The notes beneath the pieces were generated by a model. That model saw only the letters and a program-made list of their open reading frames with translations. It was not told the origin of the DNA and did no database searches. Positions 20,945 to 33,188 of a stretch of DNA of 64,000 nucleotides are shown piece by piece. This DNA comes from Branchiostoma floridae (taxonomy: Eukaryota; Chordata; Leptocardii; Amphioxiformes; Branchiostomatidae). The position numbers and the translations under genes are program-made. Location of the stretch: the NCBI RefSeq assembly GCF_000003815.2, contig NC_049991.1, positions 14,477,873 through 14,541,872 on the forward strand, read 5' to 3'. How positions within the stretch are numbered: the stretch's first letter is position 1; the number at the start of each line of letters is the position of its first letter.

Positions 20945-22285
20945 ATAGGTTGAGCGTTTTGTTTAGAAAGTTTGTGTTATTTGGGTATAACGGGAGGTGC
21001 CCCAACACGGTACGCTTTTTCTTGCGCTCAAACTCATGGCGCTCCATCGCTGGTTGCCTGAGAGTGGTCAAATTTTGATGACTGAAGTTTTTACACATAG
21101 ATTTGAACAACATACTTGAATAAGAAATGCATTCATGTGGTTCATGAACCTTTCGCGCTGCGTGTTACAAGCGGCAAACACTGTGAGACAATTTCGTGTA
21201 TGTAACCTTCCAATTTTGTGCTACGCTGGACAGTGTGCCTAACTTGGTACGCTTTTTACATTTTTCTCTCTTCAGAAGTAAGTGGTAAATTTAAGTACAC
21301 ATAAAAAATTAATAGTATGATATTTTAGCTTTCTTTTGGCAGTAAAATCGTGACTGTATGTACTTCTTGTCTCACATGAGGAAGGCTGTACCTAGAACAA
21401 TCCAGCTGATGTTTTTACGGGCAATGGGCTGAATGCACTGATTGTGAATGCCCGACTAAAAAAACCATTACGAAAAAAACACACCGCCAACATCAACAAA
21501 ACTCTGTCTGATTATATGAAAATATCATCTACATCTCTCTATCAAGTCTTATTTTCATAGACAGCACAAATCATTTGTTACAGTCAAAGAAATCTTTGGA
21601 GCGTTCTCTAGTCTGCCACCTTCACGGCCACACTCCCTTGGGAGTACAATGGTGGCAATGTTTGTGTCGCTTCCTTTTGGTTGCTTTTCTACTCAACAAA
21701 CATTTGAAGACCCATATTCATAGTGTTTTATGGAGCTTTATTTATGTGTATCATGACAGTTGTGTGACTGCTTGGAAGAATTCGTATAGTTAGCGACACG
21801 AGCCGCCAATACGCAGAGGCCGGTGACCGCAGTGATTCAGCACTGTCAACATTACTGTTAGAATTCTGTTTTACAAAAAAAAAACATGAAGTAAATATGT
21901 TGAAGTATACTTGGAATGCAAATTAAAGCTGTGTGCATGAACTTGGTTTATTTACCTTTGTAATCAGCATAGTCAGTGGCAACAAACACGGTGTACTTAT
22001 GGATAATAAGATCAGCAAAAAATCCGTACCGTCTTACGACGGGAACCGTCTTAGGGCGGCCCCCGTTACATGTATAAAGCATAAAATCCTTCCCTTGCTG
22101 TGCCCATCTCTAGACCGATACCTTTGGCCACACAGGTACACTACAGCAGGGGGCTAGTCCACTGTCAGTTCAGTTCATCCTCATAAGAGGTGCTATTAAT
22201 GATGTCAGACCATGCATCTCTATCTAGCATGGCGGCTAGCAGGTTGTGGTCCACTGGTAGTGGTGTGTATCATTCACCAAAATGT
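20945..22285. other. Intergenic, nothing recognised
   Basis: No exon, RNA gene or complete element could be supported. Open frames are short and lack family motifs. Confidence 0.4.
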
Positions 22286-22289
22286 CACT

Positions 22290-22410
22290 CTTTTTCTGAA
22301 GTGCCAGGCGCTATAGCAGAGGAAGCAGTGTGTGCTAGTTTTCATGTTGTTGGTTTGAACCCCTGACCTTCCGAATGCAAGGTGAACACTACGATGAGGC
22401 CATTTGGCCT
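22290..22410 (-). mobile_element. tRNA-derived SINE fragment, minus strand
   Basis: Read on the minus strand, TGGCCTCATCGTAGTG (box A-like, 22387-22402) precedes GGGGTTCAAACC (box B, 22351-22362) at tRNA spacing. The body beyond is decayed. Confidence 0.6.
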
Positions 22411-22978
22411 GGTATGATAAATTTGAAAGTTTCCCTTCTGAAAATGTCTCATTGTGTAGGCGCTACAGGAATCTACTTGCCTATCAGGAGTAATTTATGT
22501 TCACCTTGACAGGGTTAAGAGCTGTGCTGTTAGTAGGAACTGATAAAAAATTGAGAAATTAAGACAATTTTCTTGGTAATGTGTAACGTGGCAGGAAATT
22601 ACAGGTTCATTGCGACTCCTGAATAGAGCAGCCCTGACATAATTGGCTTTTCAATGGTCGCAGATTGGAGTAAATTGTCACTAGATTGGTATAAAACTTT
22701 TTCTTCTATTCAGTTTTCTTGCGGTGTAGAATAGAAGGCCAATTGTGCTGTAATCAGTCAGCGGCAGGTATATAACATGTACATTACGTGTCTGACAAAA
22801 CCGGGAACATATCATGTGGTAATATCCAAATTGCAACAATTGGCTCCAAGGTAATTTGGATTTTATGATATTAATGATCCACGTAATGAACAAAATATGA
22901 CAGCCAAAACATGATTAAGAAGCATTCAAACACTGCCGTGATTTGGAGACTAGTATTGTGAAATGCTCTGAATGGTAA

Positions 22979-23165
22979 CCTCCATAAAGCAGACTCTCTG
23001 TGCCTTTTTTCGTGTTTTCCCCTCATAATACACTTTTGCAGGCCATTTCTTTTTGTACTGGCTGCCGATGGCATAAGCGACGCACTAAAAAAGGAAATGA
23101 CCAGCAAAAGTGTATCATGAGCCCTCCAAAAGATGAAAAATGACCCAGAGAGCCTGCTATGGAGG
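22979..23165. mobile_element. Long-TIR foldback MITE, copy 2
   Basis: The ends CCTCCATAAAGCAGACTCTC and GAGAGCCTGCTATGGAGG are inverted, and so are CACTTTTGCAGGCCATTTC and GACCAGCAAAAGTG. Same family as 20740-20944, with a different loop. Confidence 0.8.
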
Positions 23166-23439
23166 CTACTGAATCGGTTCTTCCTTCTAGCATAACAACT
23201 AATGACGTCACAGACATCAAGAGACCTTACCGTTATAGGAAATTGCAACTGTTTGGCGACGTCATGCTATTCCAATTGAATTTCGTCCTATTCACTTTCC
23301 TCTCATTTTCACTCCAATTCAATCAACTCATTTTTCAGCGCATTCTTCATTTGCAAGATGCTGATTGTTTTTTCTTGCAGCACTTGGATGTTTTCTTTTG
23401 CAGGAACTATAACCTTGAGTGTCAAGTTTGCGTGTCACA

Positions 23440-24020
23440 TATCCTGCACGCAAATACCCAACGGTCGTACTTAAGTTACCACCGTTTGAGATTGATTTCG
23501 CACAAAAATGAGCTGAGAAATCAATCTTCCTTCCGCCGCACTGTTACCATTTAATAGCTACGCAGCTAAATAAACATGCGTTTGAGGACTATATCTTATT
23601 ATTAAAACATGACTGAACTGTATAGAAAACTTTGTGAGCTCATAGATCGTATGTTCTTAGTTTATAGCACTGAACCGTTCACGAAATTGAAACGGTGGAC
23701 CCTTTGTGAATTTCCGAGTCATTCATTTTCGAATTTTCTATCGCGTCATTCTCGAAGCAAATTACCTGACCTGTCAATGTCTACAGGAGAAGACTCAGGC
23801 GATGTTGACTTCAACCTGTCTAAATCCGTGTTTTTCTCCACCCAAACACGTACCAGTGGGTACTTTCGTGCCAAATACCCTACGGAATTACGTACGTTAC
23901 CACCGTTTGAGAGTAATTGTTTACAAAAATGCTCACATTTTGGAATTGGGAAACCCATCAGCAGTTCTCATGCGTCAAAACACGCATGTAAGACGTCACC
24001 TTTCTTACCCGGGGCTTAGC
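23440..24020. repeat. Dispersed 0.5 kb repeat, copy 1
   Basis: 23530-23860 aligns with 27700-28215 (GCGTTTGAGG, GAGCTCATAGA, CGTATGTTCT, GAAGACTC, GGCGATGTTGACTTCAA, CTGTCTAAATCCGTGTTTT). Within it, TTACCACCGTTTGAG occurs twice about 420 bases apart, suggesting internal tandem structure. This copy is the uninterrupted one and has a single TCGCG target at about 23739. It has no clear coding capacity. Confidence 0.7.
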
Positions 24021-24539
24021 CGGGCTGTTTACGGAAACAAAAAGTTAAGGTTTATGTCAATGAATACACACAAGGCATGCTGTTGAATTATTTTTGTTAC
24101 TCAGGGGTTCACCCTCTTCATCAAAGGGAACAAATACCAATATTATGCAACTTACACAGTCATACATACTCCAGACCAAACGTTTCCAAATTGATTGAAC
24201 ATTTTCCTTTGAAATCTTGTATGTATAATTATATATACACTTGTTGAATCCGTCACCCCACTGCTATACTTTATTTTATTTGATGTCACATTGTTTTGTC
24301 CTTTGTTTATTTTATTTTTAAATGTCCTAGTGGTAATGTTAATATTAGCTCGGCTAGAGTGCATTCACCACTATGTCTTGTCTGATATGTATACCAATAA
24401 AAGATTATTATTGGTCCGTTTTGTGGTTTTGTTGTCTTTTCTATTGGTACGTTTCGTTCCCCAAAGCTACCCGGCCGGGTCCTTGTGTGGAAATGTGACG
24501 TTAGCCTAACCGTTTCTTAAATCGGAATATGGTCCATGG

Positions 24540-24965
24540 TAGTGGTGCGTACCTAAACTCAATTTCAGGTTCAGGTCCGGATTCAGGTCCAGCAGTTCAG
24601 GTTCAGCTCTGGACTTATAAGTCCGGACCTGAACCCATCATTGCATATTATGTGCATTTTTTTTGAGGGGGAGGGGGGATGGTGCATATAAAATTGCATG
24701 TTAGCATGACTTGACATGCAATGTGAAAAATACATGAAAATGATATATAGCCAGTGTAAACACGAAATGTGTTTTGTCTTTTTTCAGTGCAAATTGCACT
24801 GTCTATGGAAGGTTTTAGATGGTTTAGAACAAAATTAGGGAATGTAAGTGACAGATTGCTTTTTGCAAGTCCGGACTTGGCTCCGGACATTTAGTTTTTT
24901 TTGGGACTTGGACCTAAACATTTTTAGGTCCAATTCCAAGTCCGGGCTTTAGGTACGCACCACTA
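24540..24965. mobile_element. hAT-type MITE, copy 2 (perfect 8-base target duplication)
   Basis: The ends TAGTGGTGCGTACCTAAA and TTTAGGTACGCACCACTA are perfect inverted repeats. GTCCATGG is duplicated at 24532-24539 and 24966-24973. The interior shares the GGTTCAGGTCCGGA-type words of 19459-19891. Confidence 0.9.
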
Positions 24966-25647
24966 GTCCATGGTGTAAAAGTGTTTTTGGAATCTAACAA
25001 TCACTTACAAAATATTTGAAAATACTCTTCTTTATAAATGACATTCGTTTCAACTACTACCCATTGGAGTTCGCCGGGCGCCTCCTCAGTAGAGAGGGAC
25101 ATTGCCGATAATTACACTGTCCCAAGCCACGCTGTACATATTATAACCTACAGTAACCCATTCGCTAACTTCTACCACCATAACAGCTCACAATCTCAGG
25201 AGGAAATATACGTGCGTCGCCTAGAGCAATGACAGCAGTCATCGTCCAAATGGTGCTTCGTTCTTTGAGTTTCATAGAAGCTAGTCAAGCTTACCAGATG
25301 AATAAAAAGCCTCGAATAAAGGATTATGATGTGAAACCTCTTGTGGTTTGTTTATATTCTTGCGAAGGGCCCGTGAAGGTAAATATTCATGTTAGTTGTA
25401 CCTAGAACGGAACGGCGTTATGGTACCGACTTTGTTAATGTGTACATTCGTATGCAGCACCGGTGAGCGATTCTGTATCAGAGACTTGCACAGGTTGCCC
25501 CAGACGGCATCCACGGCGACAGTCAATAACGCAAAGGGCTGCCGGGTTAACAACATACAGCAAACGAATGGATGTGTTGCAATTCCAATCACTTACCCTG
25601 TCGGTCATTCATACAGCGTCACCAGAACGGGTATTAAATCTGTATTT

Positions 25648-26144
25648 TTGATGTTAAAGTCTAGACTTTCTGACATGTATATCCAAACATTCTATCATAA
25701 TTTGAGTATTGATACCGGTAAGTTAAGGTTTTACAAGACATGTAAGACATCGTACACTATGGGAAAATATTTAGAATTAGATGATTTTGATCTGCGTTGT
25801 GCCATTATTAAAATCAGAATTAGTGCCCACCCCTTGAAATAGAAAAAGGGCGATACAAGAAGTTACCCGTGTATGAAAGAACTTATAGATACTGTACGTT
25901 AGATATGGTAGAAGACGAAACACATTTTATCTCAAACTGCCCCTTCTATAATCAAGAGAGACAAGAGCTCATGAAAGAAGTCACCAGATTTTATCCTAAT
26001 ATCTCCACGTTTACAGACAAAAAGAAAACTACTCTCCTTTTAACGTCGCAAACCCCACACATTACAGAAAAATTTGGATCTTTCGTCTTCCACTGTCTCA
26101 GAAAAAGAAGTCAAACCCACCCAATAAGTTACATCTTTACCTAG
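25648..26144 (+). pseudogene. Broken 3' end of a LINE reverse-transcriptase ORF
   Basis: Two overlapping frames carry the C-terminal region typical of invertebrate non-LTR elements: RLSDMYIQTFYHNL, YLELDDFDLRCAIIKIRISA, then RYCTLDMVEDETHFISNCPF with a Cys/His pattern. A frameshift near 25840 separates them: the first frame stops after SAHPLK, while the next frame continues IEKGRYKKLPVYERTYRY. The polymerase core is absent. It is a dead fragment. Confidence 0.75.
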
Positions 26145-26399
26145 TTTAAAATTAGACTAGAGTAGTCGCTCACTATACTGTGATTTCCATTATTTGTATG
26201 TAATTTTTGTCACTTGGACAAGAACTTGCAATAAAACTTATTATCAAACTCGAATCAATCAGACCAACCTCAGTTTAGAAAAAAGGGCTGTAGGCAGCTT
26301 CTTCATAATGTCTCAAAACAACATTTTATGTCAATTCGTAGGCAGCAAAATAGAATCACGTCTTTTTAGAGAAATAAACCTGGTCTGATGATATATCTT

Positions 26400-27080
26400 A
26401 TGCTGTGCATTTGATTTGGTATCAGGAATGGCTTTTCATCCATTTATTGAGATTTACTACATTTGTGGAAGTATTGACATACATGTGTAACTATCACCTT
26501 TCCCTTTTCAAGATGTCAACCTGGAGACCACACTAATGTTTCGTTCACTCACACTGGGAGGGACCCCTACCCTTTCGATAAGTGCAGCGTGCTCGAGAAG
26601 TGGCTCTCCACAAACATTTGCTTCCCACCACACATTGAACTAGGATAAAAGTTTTGTCTGCGAAAACGTTTCTGCATGGATATGACCTGTATGATAGGAC
26701 AGTAACCAACTAAGACCGGTGGGATCATTTCTGTCTATGTGCGGGGGCGACCGTTTGGCAGAGCGCACCTGCGGGCTTCAATTAGCAGCTTATTCACCGG
26801 AACTCGATACAAAAGAGAATGGCGGCGTCTCCCCATCTTATCTTTTATACACGGGCTATTTTTGAGCGCGTTCTTTTAAGAGATAAAAGATATCGCTAAG
26901 GCAAACAAAGAGTGAATAGGGCATGCCCTTTAGTAAAAGGAATGGCAAGATCGTTGTTCTCAAATCTGGGGAATTTTCTCCCGAATTGGTCCTCCTACCA
27001 GCGTTGTCATCTAGTCATATCTACCATTCCGACAGAAGCGCTAGTGATAGTCCATGGTGATAGTCCATGGGCCATAACGC
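26400..27080. other. Intergenic with a possible regulatory cluster
   Basis: No gene is recognised. Around 26831-26905, GATA-type sites (CATCTTATCT, AGATAAAAGATATCG) flank a MEF2-like CTATTTTTGA. Such short motifs arise by chance, so this is only a pointer. Confidence 0.25.
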
Positions 27081-27084
27081 TAGT

Positions 27085-27243
27085 GATAGTCCATGGGCCA
27101 GGACGATTTTTTGTACCACCGAGTGGGACCAGAGCTACTATGGTTTTTTTTAACTCTGCAATAACCAAAGTTAACCAGTAGCTCTGGTCCCTCTTAGTGG
27201 TACAAATATCGTCAATTTCGGGTCCCATCCCACGGACTATGAT
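27085..27243. repeat. Inverted-repeat element with local GATAGTCCATGG repeats
   Basis: GTACCACCGAGTGGGACCAG and CTGGTCCCTCTTAGTGGTAC are inverted around a short spacer, with further pairing outward (GGACGAT/ATCGTC; ATAGTCCATGGG/CCCACGGACTAT). Three GATAGTCCATGG units lie at the left edge. Likely a MITE. Confidence 0.65.
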
Positions 27244-27474
27244 GGGTCAACCATTGCAAAAACAGACCTGTACCCTTAGGGCTGCCCTTAAAGTACCTTG
27301 TCCAAAGAGCTGTTGTGTTCTGATAACACCCTCTTTTCATTTTGGTCATCCTCTTATGGAAATATATCGTTTTACTGAATGTTACTCATCTTTAATTCAT
27401 AACATTCTCTTTCACTAATAGGGTAAGATGAACATGAAGCTTAACCGATTCAGAGCAGCTCTCGGTGCTGCACT

Positions 27475-27557
27475 GACCTTGGCCGCGTCGAAATAAATAG
27501 CCCTGTCACAGATAAGGGTTGTTAAAACCCAGGGTTCAAATCCCCCCAGACGCGGTC
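27475..27557 (+). other. tRNA-like degenerate sequence
   Basis: CCGCGTC and GACGCGG could form an acceptor stem, and GGGTTCAAATCC is a box B. The D arm, anticodon loop (no U33) and T-stem spacing do not fit a working tRNA. Probably a SINE head or tRNA pseudogene. Confidence 0.3.
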
Positions 27558-27699
27558 ATTTTCACGCTGTGCCCTGCATCGTAGTCATTCATTTCCCGTG
27601 TCGGAGAACGTTCCGCCGTCCATTAGTTACCAACACCTTCCTGGTGCTAAGATTGATGCACTGTGCTGGCGAAATGGATGTTTTCAAAATACAATAACC

Positions 27700-28260
27700 G
27701 TAATCTTTCTAACGCCGCACTGTTCCCATTAGCCGCGGAGATAGATAAGTAATTCACTATGCGTTTGAGGGTTATCTACTATCGTAACGTTAACGACGAC
27801 ATGGCTGCCCTGTGTAGAAACAGGTTTGTGAGCTCATAGACGTATGTTCTCAATTGCTATCCAAGAGCCGTTTATGAAGTTGAAGCGGCAGACCTTTTGT
27901 AAATTTTTGAGGTTTGCATGTTCTGTCGTGACATAATCTCCAAGCAGATCTTACGATGGTATAAGATAGTACCAAACTGGGTAAGGAGTGTAGTCAACCA
28001 AGAGGTGCCCGTTTGACTCCCTTTGGCCGGCTGTACTTCTTGGCCAGCTTTGATACTATCTTAAGCCACTGTAGGATCTGCTTGAAGATAATCGCGACAT
28101 TCTCGGAGCAAATTACCTAACCGTTCAACGCTACAGCAGAAGACTCGGGCGATGTTGACTTCAAACTGTCTAAATCCGTGTTTTATCCATCCAAAACACT
28201 TACTGATGGGTACTGGCGATGTGTATCCTTTACGTCTTCGTACTAGTAGCACGATAAGAC
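27700..28260. repeat. Dispersed 0.5 kb repeat, copy 2, split by a MITE
   Basis: Aligns with copy 1 at 23530-23870 on both sides of the MITE at 27934-28091. Confidence 0.7.
27934..28091. mobile_element. MITE (TAATCTCCAAGCAGATC family) nested in a repeat
   Basis: The left end is TAATCTCCAAGCAGATCTTA, the right end GATCTGCTTGAAGATAA. TCGTGACA (27926-27933) and TCGCGACA (28092-28099) flank it, 7 of 8 matching. Copy 1 of the host repeat shows the site unoccupied. The interior includes GATAGTA/TACTATC pairing as in 31791-31959. Confidence 0.85.
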
Positions 28261-28283
28261 GCGTGCTAAGGCACAGATATGAG

Positions 28284-28368
28284 GGACTGTATATTAGACT
28301 TTCCTTTTAAAAGATTCACGTCCAAGGCTCTGACGTGAATCTTTTAAGAGCAAAGTCTAATATAGTCC
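28284..28368. repeat. 85-base near-perfect hairpin
   Basis: TATTAGACTTTCCTTTTAAA with AGATTCACGTC pairs with GACGTGAATCT and TTTAAGAGCAAAGTCTAATA, leaving an 8-base loop. It could be a very short MITE or a hairpin RNA source. Confidence 0.7.
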
Positions 28369-28399
28369 ATCATTTCGAGGTGTTGAGCCTCTACCTAAG

Positions 28400-31300
28400 A
28401 CGTGGAGAGCGTGAGATGGATTCCTTTTAACGATAGTTCTGTCATAACGACTGAGAGTACACGCGATGGGAGCTACAGCAGTGCAAACAAAGTGTCGTTA
28501 GCAATCGGAAAAACTACAACAGAAGCATGGCCCCGTAACTCCTTGCAGCAAAGTTCACGTCCGTGATGACTTCACAATTCTTAACAATTGTTTCAGCTCC
28601 CACGAGTTCTGACAAAAACTTTAGGGTCGCTCTAGAGTGAGAACATTTCCTTTAATATAGGTTGTCAAGTACTGAAAGAAATTTCATAGGCCTAATGTTA
28701 CACACCACACATGCAGCTGAAACTACTTTTTAAAGCGCTTTAACACAGACACGATATAAATTAACTTAGGTCGTCACAAATTCTCTTGGCAACAATACAT
28801 TATCTACCTACCTACCTAGTCCCCTGACTTCCTGGTCGTTGGGGGGGGGGGGGGCAAGGTACTAGTAGACAAGAATATGGAGAGTTGTCTCCAGGACCGT
28901 AATACATTAATGAATGCAAAAAGTACCCAATCATTACACGAATCTTGTCTAAATGGTATATCAATAGCAGTGTCATATTTCTCTCGAATGTAATGTGGAT
29001 AACCCAGTCCTTCCTTCTAGGACGAATTCTGTTATTCTGTTTGTAATCCGATACAAAAGTTGACTGAAGCTTCGGGCGTTTTTGGTGGAAGTTGGTTCAG
29101 CACCAAGGAGATATACTAGTCAAGCAACAGAAACTCAAGAAGAGCGTACGGATAACGATATATCAAAATGTCGTGAGCACATAGATATAAAAAGATTAAC
29201 TGTGAATGTGTCTACGTGCCAGTTTATTCCCCCACCGATGAACACGCCGTCCTCGATGCAGGTAGCCCCCTCGTGGGTGCCAAAGAACCTTTGAAGCTAG
29301 TCTATCGTCTAATACGATACGTTGCTATCTCAAACTCAGACATCAAATAAAATCATGCCGTGGATTCATGTTAACATTTGCACTCCGTTGTTGACTGTCT
29401 GGAGTGTCTTTGTGTTGTGGCTCACGTGAAAAATACCTGGAAGATATTTTCATATTTTTTTTTTACATTGTACCCGTTACAATTGTTGTTCACTTAACTT
29501 CGACTTGACTTGACTGTTGGTGGTGGCCTATCTATTTTCTGCTTGGACTTATAGCGAATTGTGAATGCATTCTGACGATCCATGCCCACATGTGTCTATT
29601 CACTTATGGCGCGGACACCCGGATAATTCAGTATAAATAGCTAAATGATTTAATAAGAAACACCCTTTACTAGTTCAAAGTTTCTCCGATTGTTATTCAA
29701 TACATACATGTAGACCTTCAAATGGTACATTATCGTTCCGAAAAACAAAGTGTGCTGATGTATTTCTATAGTAAATGTCATTACTACACTCCAGCAAGAA
29801 AGCCCTCTAGACAGATGATCTTGAATACAGAAGTCAGCTCCGCCCCCTCCCCCAAACCTTCATTCGCAAGCCCTTCCATATCCACTGCGCTGTGAGTGAT
29901 TTGCAGAGCGGCCCGTTCAGTCATGGGCCAAGTTATAGGGCATGGCGGGGCTCATCTATCTCTCGTGTAGCTTCCCAGTAACATAAGCCGGTAAGGGCAT
30001 TCTGGATTTCCGCAGAAAATCCGGTAAAACCGTGGTATTTATGGCACTTGCGTCAGCCACGCACTGCTTCCCTGGTCGCCTGAAATCTCCGTCTCCAATC
30101 TGAGTACTTTGGTGCAGAACGCAACATATATCCCTACCCAAGAGTTATCATTCTACTTATACTCAACCATAGTCTGTCTTTGATATCAAAGAAGTTCTTA
30201 CAAAACCGAAGATCCTTAACGTTATCTGTATCAATTTCGCTCACTTCAACTAATAGGTTTTTAGCCTGCAGCTGGCTGTCATCCTATAGTTTACCGGGCT
30301 CCCATACTCTGGGGGAGAGTAACCTCATGTATCTGCATGTAGGATAGTACCCAGACTAGCTAGATTTATCCTTAATTTGAAAAATAATCATGTAGATATT
30401 TGCAGAAACTTTGATGCTCTTTAGATTCATTTCAGTTGCGGGCGATTTTCTCGAAGTTGTGTGACCATCACTGATTAGAATCTTCCCTGTTGATGATGGC
30501 GGCTTACTTTACTGCCTGCCACAAGCTGTCAATGTTGTTGGGACTGCTTGGTGCTAAAGGCCTTACTTGACAGTAAAAATCAACAGCCTCTATAGTTACC
30601 ACTTGCTCTCTCTTTTCGCCAGCTTACCACGGAGGTAACTACGGGTGATGGCTAGAGAATTAAAGATGCGTCAGTTGGAATATTGCCAACGCACAGCTTT
30701 GCTGCTGAAAGACAGCTCACAGTCAACACCAATGGTTGGTTTGTGAGTTCCAGTTAAAGGTCACATAATATGTCAGTTGATAGGATTGAAGAGATTACTA
30801 ATCGTCTCTAATATTGCCGATCATCATTCGGAACACCTTCATGTAAACACCGAAAAGTAGCAATGTTCCAGGGTCGATGCACCCAATCGCTTCTTTTTAT
30901 CCAAGAATTTGTTATTTTCTTTCTTCTTTTTTCCATCTATCTGCTATGAACCCGCCATCTGAAAGTTCCGTATTACTGGTCAGACTCTCTGACTCTGTCC
31001 TTGGGAAGCGCAGTTTACATCTCCATCCAGGAGTAAATTGGTATTTGGTACCTGACTTTGTTTGTGGAGGTAGAAGTGTGCACGTGGGGGAAGAAAAGGA
31101 AATGACTTCACCTGGCAATACCGTGATCACATTGTATACGTATTTGATTTCATTTGAGTAAACTATAGGCAGTCTATGAGAACTGTAAATGTATGTATGT
31201 GATGGCACCCAATATCAGCTAGGCTGCCTGGGTTTGCCATGTATTGCAATAGTGGCTTCATTTGTTTTTATCAAATCTAATAAATGATAGCCCTGAGGTT

Positions 31301-31780
31301 GCTTTTACGATTCATTCGCATCCCGAGAGAGCTTTTCCGAGAAAGTTAAATGCGTAATACATCCATTTTGATTTCTATTTTTCGAGATTTCTCGGAATGA
31401 TATTTTATCATCGTTCTCGGACGACATTGGTGATACCTTGCAAGTCGGAGGGTGCGAATTTACGAGAACATGGGATATCTATCTGACGCAGCTTTCGAGA
31501 TGAAATGTGAGTTACGAGAAACAATGCAATCCGTTAAACCTACCCACGCAGATCACCTTGTTGCTCGGGAGGAGTTCGTCTTAAATGGATCGCGGCGCGT
31601 TAAATGTTCGTTACAAAACGGCGCTGAGATTAGCTATCACAGAAGACACAAGCACGCCCACGTGACTGGGTTGAAGCGATGCAGATGTCGATATGCTGCA
31701 CGCTATAGCTACTGGAGACTATTGTAGTCTATAACGTTATGTGTTTTTTCTTTAAAGCTAAGGGTCTATTAGCCTTTTTG
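28400..31780. other. Intergenic, no gene recognised
   Basis: It contains a poly-G tract near 28840-28854 and CTAC microsatellite units near 28805. No splice-flanked coding segment, RNA gene or complete transposon was found on either strand. Confidence 0.4.
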
Positions 31781-31790
31781 AGGCTGTAGG

Positions 31791-31959
31791 TAATCTCCAA
31801 GCAGATCCTACGGTAGCATACGATAGTATCAAAATCTGGCAGAGGAGTGAAGCCGGCCTAGGAGTGTGTATGCGACCGGAAGACCTCCTATGGCCGGTTA
31901 CACTTCTTGGCGGACTTTGATACTATCTTATATGCCGCCGGGAATCTGCTTGGAAACTA
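31791..31959. mobile_element. MITE (TAATCTCCAAGCAGATC family), copy 3
   Basis: The left end is TAATCTCCAAGCAGATCC, the right end ATCTGCTTGGAAACTA. GCTGTAGG and GCTGTAGC flank it (7 of 8). Inside, GATAGTATCAAA and TTTGATACTATC pair. Confidence 0.85.
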
Positions 31960-32320
31960 GCTGTAGCTAGGGATGGTAGGTTGTTTATTTATGAATCATT
32001 TACTTATTGAGATTACTGCAATACTGTACTAATACTAACAGCAACAGCAGCAACAGTCTACAACCTCTATGGCATCAATCAAATTACGGTATCTGGTAGC
32101 TTGGCAGCTATATTGTTGAGCGTTACGAGATAGTGCATATTACACTTTTACCCCAGAGCGTTTTGAGTACCAGAGGATTGTTCCGCCTACACCATTGTAC
32201 ACGAGATGTCATCGGATGGTACGGTGAAGCACACACTAGTCACCAACAGGGGACTCACACATGCAAATCTATGGCCCGAGCAGGAATAAGATCGCCAGCA
32301 CTGATCTATATCGTTGGTTG

Positions 32321-32343
32321 CAAAAAAAAAAAAAAAAAAAAAA
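32321..32343 (+). repeat. Poly-A tract
   Basis: About 22 consecutive A. No retroposon body is recognisable just upstream. Confidence 0.8.
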
Positions 32344-33045
32344 TGGCACAAGTTATGTTATATGAGGGGAATGTGTTTAACAGTGGTATACGTACCGATG
32401 TTGAATGAACTGTTCCTTAACCGCCCCAAGAAATGATGGATGAGAGGTTTTTGGCAAAACGGACACCGGACCGCATTGTATGTTTTGTGTTTTAGTGCAA
32501 CACAAATTAAAGTTGGCAATTTATCATTCGAAGCAGAAAATCTATTTCTCTTACCTTTCTGTCGTCAGGCGTATTTTACTGTGAGTTTTGATTACGCCTG
32601 AAAGTTAGAACTACGGAACGCTTTCTGCAAAAGGGGTACCGTTATATTTTGATGTCAGTCTACAAAGAAGAATTTGTCTTGACGTACTTAAAAATATACG
32701 TGTGTGCACATATTGTAAATATACAATCCTTTTATTATTTAAAATACTTTTATTCATTTTGACATCATCCCATGCTCTACAAAATGGAGTTCCAAAACAT
32801 TCCCTCCTATCCTTCCCACCCCTTCTCGGCTTTGGACGATTCCAGAGACTTCCGGGTTCTGGGATTCGATCGAGCGAACGGGATCCGCGAGAGTCAGACA
32901 AACCGAGCACGGGGAGCTGACACCAGCTTTCCACTTGTTGCAGAGCGGCGCCTTGTCGGCAAGCCTCTTGAACAGCCCGTTCCTCGCAAGTTCAAGTAAT
33001 AGGATCAACGTAAATCTAGTGTAAGCAGTTTAAAGAGCCAGCAAG

Positions 33046-33188
33046 ATGTCAGTTAGGCCTCGACAGATGCCCGAAGCGGGATCAAAGGGGCGTAGCCCGA
33101 AGTCCCGTTCGGCGTCTGGGAAGAAGAGACCCCGCAAGAAGAGGGCGGATGATCACGTCGAATTTACCAGAGAACAGAGTAACCACAA
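33046..33188 (+). CDS. Probable first coding exon of an unidentified long gene
   Basis: ATG with A at -3 opens 47 codons and then a donor (CACAA/GTAAGG), ending in phase 2. The peptide starts MSVRPRQMPEAGSKGRSPKS and is strongly basic (KKRPRKKR), then acidic and polar (DDHVEFTREQSNHK). It looks like a disordered N-terminus or nuclear signal. CpG-rich DNA with several CG words lies upstream (32850-33000), as at a promoter. I do not recognise the protein. No clear second exon was found before the window ends, so intron 1 would exceed 30 kb. Confidence 0.55.

Noticed and set aside
27475-27557. Functional tRNA gene
   Set aside because: The acceptor stem and box B are present, but the anticodon loop lacks U33 and the T-arm spacing is wrong.
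32754-33008. 84-codon minus frame over the putative promoter at 33 kb, and an overlapping plus frame at 32772-32999
   Set aside because: Both are explained by few stops in CpG-rich DNA. Neither shows a recognisable domain.
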